From Rhodovarius sp. (GTDB lineage: Bacteria > Pseudomonadota > Alphaproteobacteria > Acetobacterales > Acetobacteraceae): DNA of 35,426 bases. The notes beneath the pieces were generated by a model, which had not been told where the DNA came from, did no database searches, and worked only from the letters and a program-made list of their open reading frames with translations. Below, piece after piece: positions 34,471 to 35,426 of the stretch; within the stretch, counting starts at the first letter, position 1; each line of letters starts with the position of its first letter. The DNA lies in the NCBI GenBank assembly GCA_025057055.1, contig JANWYF010000089.1, positions 1 to 35,426 on the forward strand, given 5' to 3'. Both the position numbers and the translations under genes were made by a program.

Positions 34471-34722
34471 ATGGAGATCGTCATCATCCTCTTCGCGCTC
34501 AGCTACTCGGCCGCTGTGCTCTTCGCGCTGGCCTGGGCGCTGCGCGCGCGCCTGGGCGCGCGCCGGGCGGCGTGGTCGGCCCTCGGCATCTCCGCCGCCC
34601 TGCATGCTGCGACGCTGCTCCTCGTTCCCGCCGATCAGCGGGGCTTCTTCCTGGCCTTCTGGGCCGTTCCGCATCTGCTGCTGGCGCCGCTGCTTCTGCT
34701 CGCCGCCCGCCACCGATCCTGA
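34471..34722 (+). CDS. Small hydrophobic membrane protein between carA and carB
   Basis: This 83-residue protein has three hydrophobic segments (about 3-22, 36-52, 60-78), with Arg/Ala-rich loops between the first two. It matches no family I recognise. The ATG at 34471 is chosen because the hydrophobic helix starts right there; an upstream in-frame extension to 34393 is only Arg/Ala-rich spacer. Its TGA is nine bases before the carB ATG, so the two genes should be co-transcribed. A link to carbamoyl phosphate synthesis is not evident from sequence. Confidence 0.6.
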   Translation: MEIVIILFALSYSAAVLFALAWALRARLGARRAAWSALGISAALHAATLLLVPADQRGFFLAFWAVPHLLLAPLLLLAARHRS

Positions 34723-34731
34723 GAGGCCGCC

Positions 34732-35426
<695 letters not shown>

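Noticed and set aside
31698-34487. 929-codon minus-strand frame across the ankyrin and carA genes
   Set aside because: It runs opposite carA, which has complete catalytic motifs. The translation is low complexity and unrelated to known proteins.

Overview
The window is a chromosomal stretch of very high G+C (roughly 70 % by eye) with strong third-position G/C bias and tight, often overlapping genes. Gene content points to an alphaproteobacterium, most likely Acetobacteraceae or a close Rhodospirillales relative. The pointers are an orphan Bug/TctC-type binding protein, the DUF1285/MoxR/DUF58/DUF4159 neighbourhood, a CrtD-type carotenoid desaturase, an ArsR-methyltransferase regulator upstream of metH, and a helix-turn-helix-like extension on CarA. 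The assignment is inference from gene families, not from a marker gene. I found no rRNA, tRNA, CRISPR array, insertion sequence, integrase or phage gene.

Layout. (1) 1-4159: the 5' part of a long-chain acyl-CoA synthetase (minus), divergent from an M3 oligoendopeptidase overlapping an AarF/UbiB-type ABC1 kinase gene. (2) 4220-9092: a methionine locus. An ArsR-type regulator fused to a methyltransferase domain sits directly upstream of cobalamin-dependent metH. A nested palindrome separates it from a divergent 120-residue protein with a CobW-like CxCC motif. (3) 9108-12655: a Tat-exported alkaline phosphatase-like protein with unusual metal-site residues, a strong small-RNA candidate resembling the alphaproteobacterial mmgR/suhB type, a lytic transglycosylase and a Bug-family binding protein. 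(4) 12884-20037: a CrtD-like desaturase and a polytopic membrane protein, divergent from a cytochrome P450 and an ATP-grasp ligase. They share a palindromic control region and are followed by a TPR-glycosyltransferase.

(5) 20056-25349 (minus): a tight run of six genes: DUF1285, Nudix CoA pyrophosphatase, PfkB kinase, small membrane protein, CCA-adding enzyme and MsbA-like ABC exporter. (6) 25416-32035 (plus): a MoxR/DUF58/DUF4159/VWA-like membrane operon with every junction overlapping, then an exported ankyrin-repeat protein. (7) 32687-35426: pyrimidine/arginine precursor genes carA and carB (cut by the window edge), preceded by a possible attenuator and separated by a 349-base spacer and a small membrane-protein gene.

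Most promising points: the ArsR-methyltransferase/metH operator with its divergent CxCC protein; the small RNA between the phosphatase and transglycosylase genes; the desaturase/P450/ATP-grasp cluster, which looks like a polyene tailoring system; and the overlapping hairpins in front of carA, whose product carries a DNA-binding-like N-terminal module. All functions are read from sequence and memory of protein families; no database search was run.
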